A program made the position numbers and the translations under genes. Shown piece after piece: positions 63,108 to 64,000 of a DNA stretch of 64,000 nt. Position 1 is the first letter of the stretch. Every line of letters starts with the position of its first letter. The DNA comes from Ancylobacter moscoviensis (lineage in GTDB: Bacteria; Pseudomonadota; Alphaproteobacteria; Rhizobiales; Xanthobacteraceae), in NCBI RefSeq assembly GCF_007559435.1, contig NZ_VMBP01000005.1, forward strand, positions 186,001-250,000. Reading direction: 5' to 3'. Under the pieces are notes generated by a model. It was given only the letters and a program-made list of their open reading frames with translations, was not told the DNA's origin and made no database searches.

Positions 63108-64000
63108 ATGCGGACGATCAAGGGGCCGGGCCTGTTTCTGGCCCAGTTCATCGGCGCCGCCGCGCCGTTCGACAGCTGGAAAGCCATCACGCGCTGGGCG
63201 TCCGGCTGCGGCTATGTCGGCGTCCAGGTGCCCACCAACGACGCGCGCATCCTCGACCTCGACGCGGCCGCCGGCTCGCGCGACTGGTGCGCGCAATGGG
63301 CGGGGGAGGGCTCCGACAACGGCGTCGTGGTGACGGAGCTGTCGACCCATCTGCAGGGCCAACTCGTGGCGGTGCATCCCGCCTATGACGCGATGTTCGA
63401 CGCCTTCGCGCCGGCCGCCGTCCACGGCAAGCCGGCGGCGCGGCAGGAGTGGGCGGTCGAGCAGGTGAAGAAGGCGCTCATCGCCTCCCATAATCTCGGC
63501 CTCACCGCCATGGCGAGTTTCTCGGGCGCGCTGGCCTGGCCCTATGTCTACCCGTGGCCGCAGCGTCCGCCGGGGCTGGTCGAGGAAGCCTTCGACGAGT
63601 TGGCGCGCCGCTGGCGGCCGATCCTCGACCATGCGGAGGAATGCGGCGTCGACATCTGCTTCGAGATCCATCCGGGCGAGGACCTGCACGACGGCGACAG
63701 CTTCGAGATGTTCCTCGATCGCGTGGGGCACCATCCGCGCGCGAAGATGCTCTACGATCCCTCGCACTACGTGCTGCAGCAGCTCGATTATCTCGATCAC
63801 CTCGACATCTATGCCGAGCGCATCGGCATGTTCCACGTCAAGGATGCCGAGTTCAATCCGACCGGGCGCAAGGGCGTCTATGGCGGCTACCAGCCGTGGC
63901 TCGGCCGTGCCGGACGTTTCCGCAGCCCCGGCGACGGACAGGTCGATTTCGGCGCCATCTTCTCGAAATTCGCCGCGATGGATTTCGAGGGCTGGGCGGT
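63108..64000 (+). CDS. Sugar phosphate isomerase/epimerase-like TIM barrel (3' partial)
   Basis: This xylose-isomerase-like TIM-barrel protein is cut by the right edge after about 297 residues. AGGAAAG precedes the ATG. Metal-ligand residues are visible at CFEIHPGED (Glu), LYDPSHY (Asp) and GMFHVKDAE (His and Asp); the last Glu would lie beyond the window. Such proteins isomerise or epimerise sugars or sugar acids. The divergent LacI repressor with two operators suggests that the gene opens a sugar-catabolic operon continuing to the right. Confidence 0.85.
   Translation, partial: MRTIKGPGLFLAQFIGAAAPFDSWKAITRWASGCGYVGVQVPTNDARILDLDAAAGSRDWCAQWAGEGSDNGVVVTELSTHLQGQLVAVHPAYDAMFDAFAPAAVHGKPAARQEWAVEQVKKALIASHNLGLTAMASFSGALAWPYVYPWPQRPPGLVEEAFDELARRWRPILDHAEECGVDICFEIHPGEDLHDGDSFEMFLDRVGHHPRAKMLYDPSHYVLQQLDYLDHLDIYAERIGMFHVKDAEFNPTGRKGVYGGYQPWLGRAGRFRSPGDGQVDFGAIFSKFAAMDFEGWA

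Overview
The window is GC-rich and densely packed with genes. Codon use, gene families and regulator types point to an alphaproteobacterium of the Hyphomicrobiales (Rhizobiales). An Ancylobacter/Starkeya/Xanthobacter-like member is possible, but this is an inference from gene content, not from a marker gene. No rRNA, tRNA, CRISPR array or complete insertion sequence was seen. The first gene (HAD phosphatase) and the last (TIM-barrel isomerase) are cut by the window edges.

Layout. 1-6150: HAD phosphatase, secreted arylsulfatase, outer-membrane beta-barrel and an octaheme TPR cytochrome, ending against an IS3-type transposase scrap. 6400-8000: divergent AraC regulator and SnoaL-like protein. 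8270-12920: sulfide detoxification (ArsR/BigR-like repressor, peroxiredoxin, persulfide dioxygenase, DUF442-SQR fusion, TauE). 12920-16100: arsenic operon (arsR, two unrelated arsC, acr3) followed by a decayed second arsR. 15970-17310: quinone reductase and divergent TetR regulator. 17400-29420: FCD-type GntR regulator, aldehyde dehydrogenase, omega-aminotransferase, hyuA/hyuB hydantoinase-family genes and a polyamine-type ABC transporter; three promoters carry the same GTGATCAC palindrome. 29540-32580: HPP-CBS membrane protein, NsrR-like Rrf2 repressor and a flavohemoglobin-type reductase that lacks globin and is fused to a PAS domain.

32565-46984 is a large divergent catabolic unit. To the left runs an eight-gene overlapping operon: GntR/UTRA regulator, UbiD-type decarboxylase, UbiX-type flavin prenyltransferase, Asp/Glu racemase family, three subunits of an HcnABC/opine-oxidase-like dehydrogenase and a TIGR02444 protein. 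To the right run aldehyde dehydrogenase, a thiamine-diphosphate enzyme and a four-gene ABC importer. GATATC-centred sites lie between the two arms and in the regulator gene. The substrate is unknown. The enzyme set fits racemisation, oxidative deamination, 2-oxoacid decarboxylation, aldehyde oxidation and prFMN-dependent decarboxylation of an amino-acid-like aromatic compound.

47061-60027 is a histidine/urocanate utilisation regulon of the five-step type (hutF, hutI, hutH, hutG, hutU, hutD), with an amino-acid ABC transporter, a flavin-dependent LLM monooxygenase and hutC. Four copies of a GTCTATA-type site precede hutF/hutI, the monooxygenase, the binding-protein gene and hutC, which ties the monooxygenase to the regulon. 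60164-64000: a LysR/TauE divergent pair, then a LacI repressor divergent from a sugar isomerase-like gene with two LacI-type operators between them.
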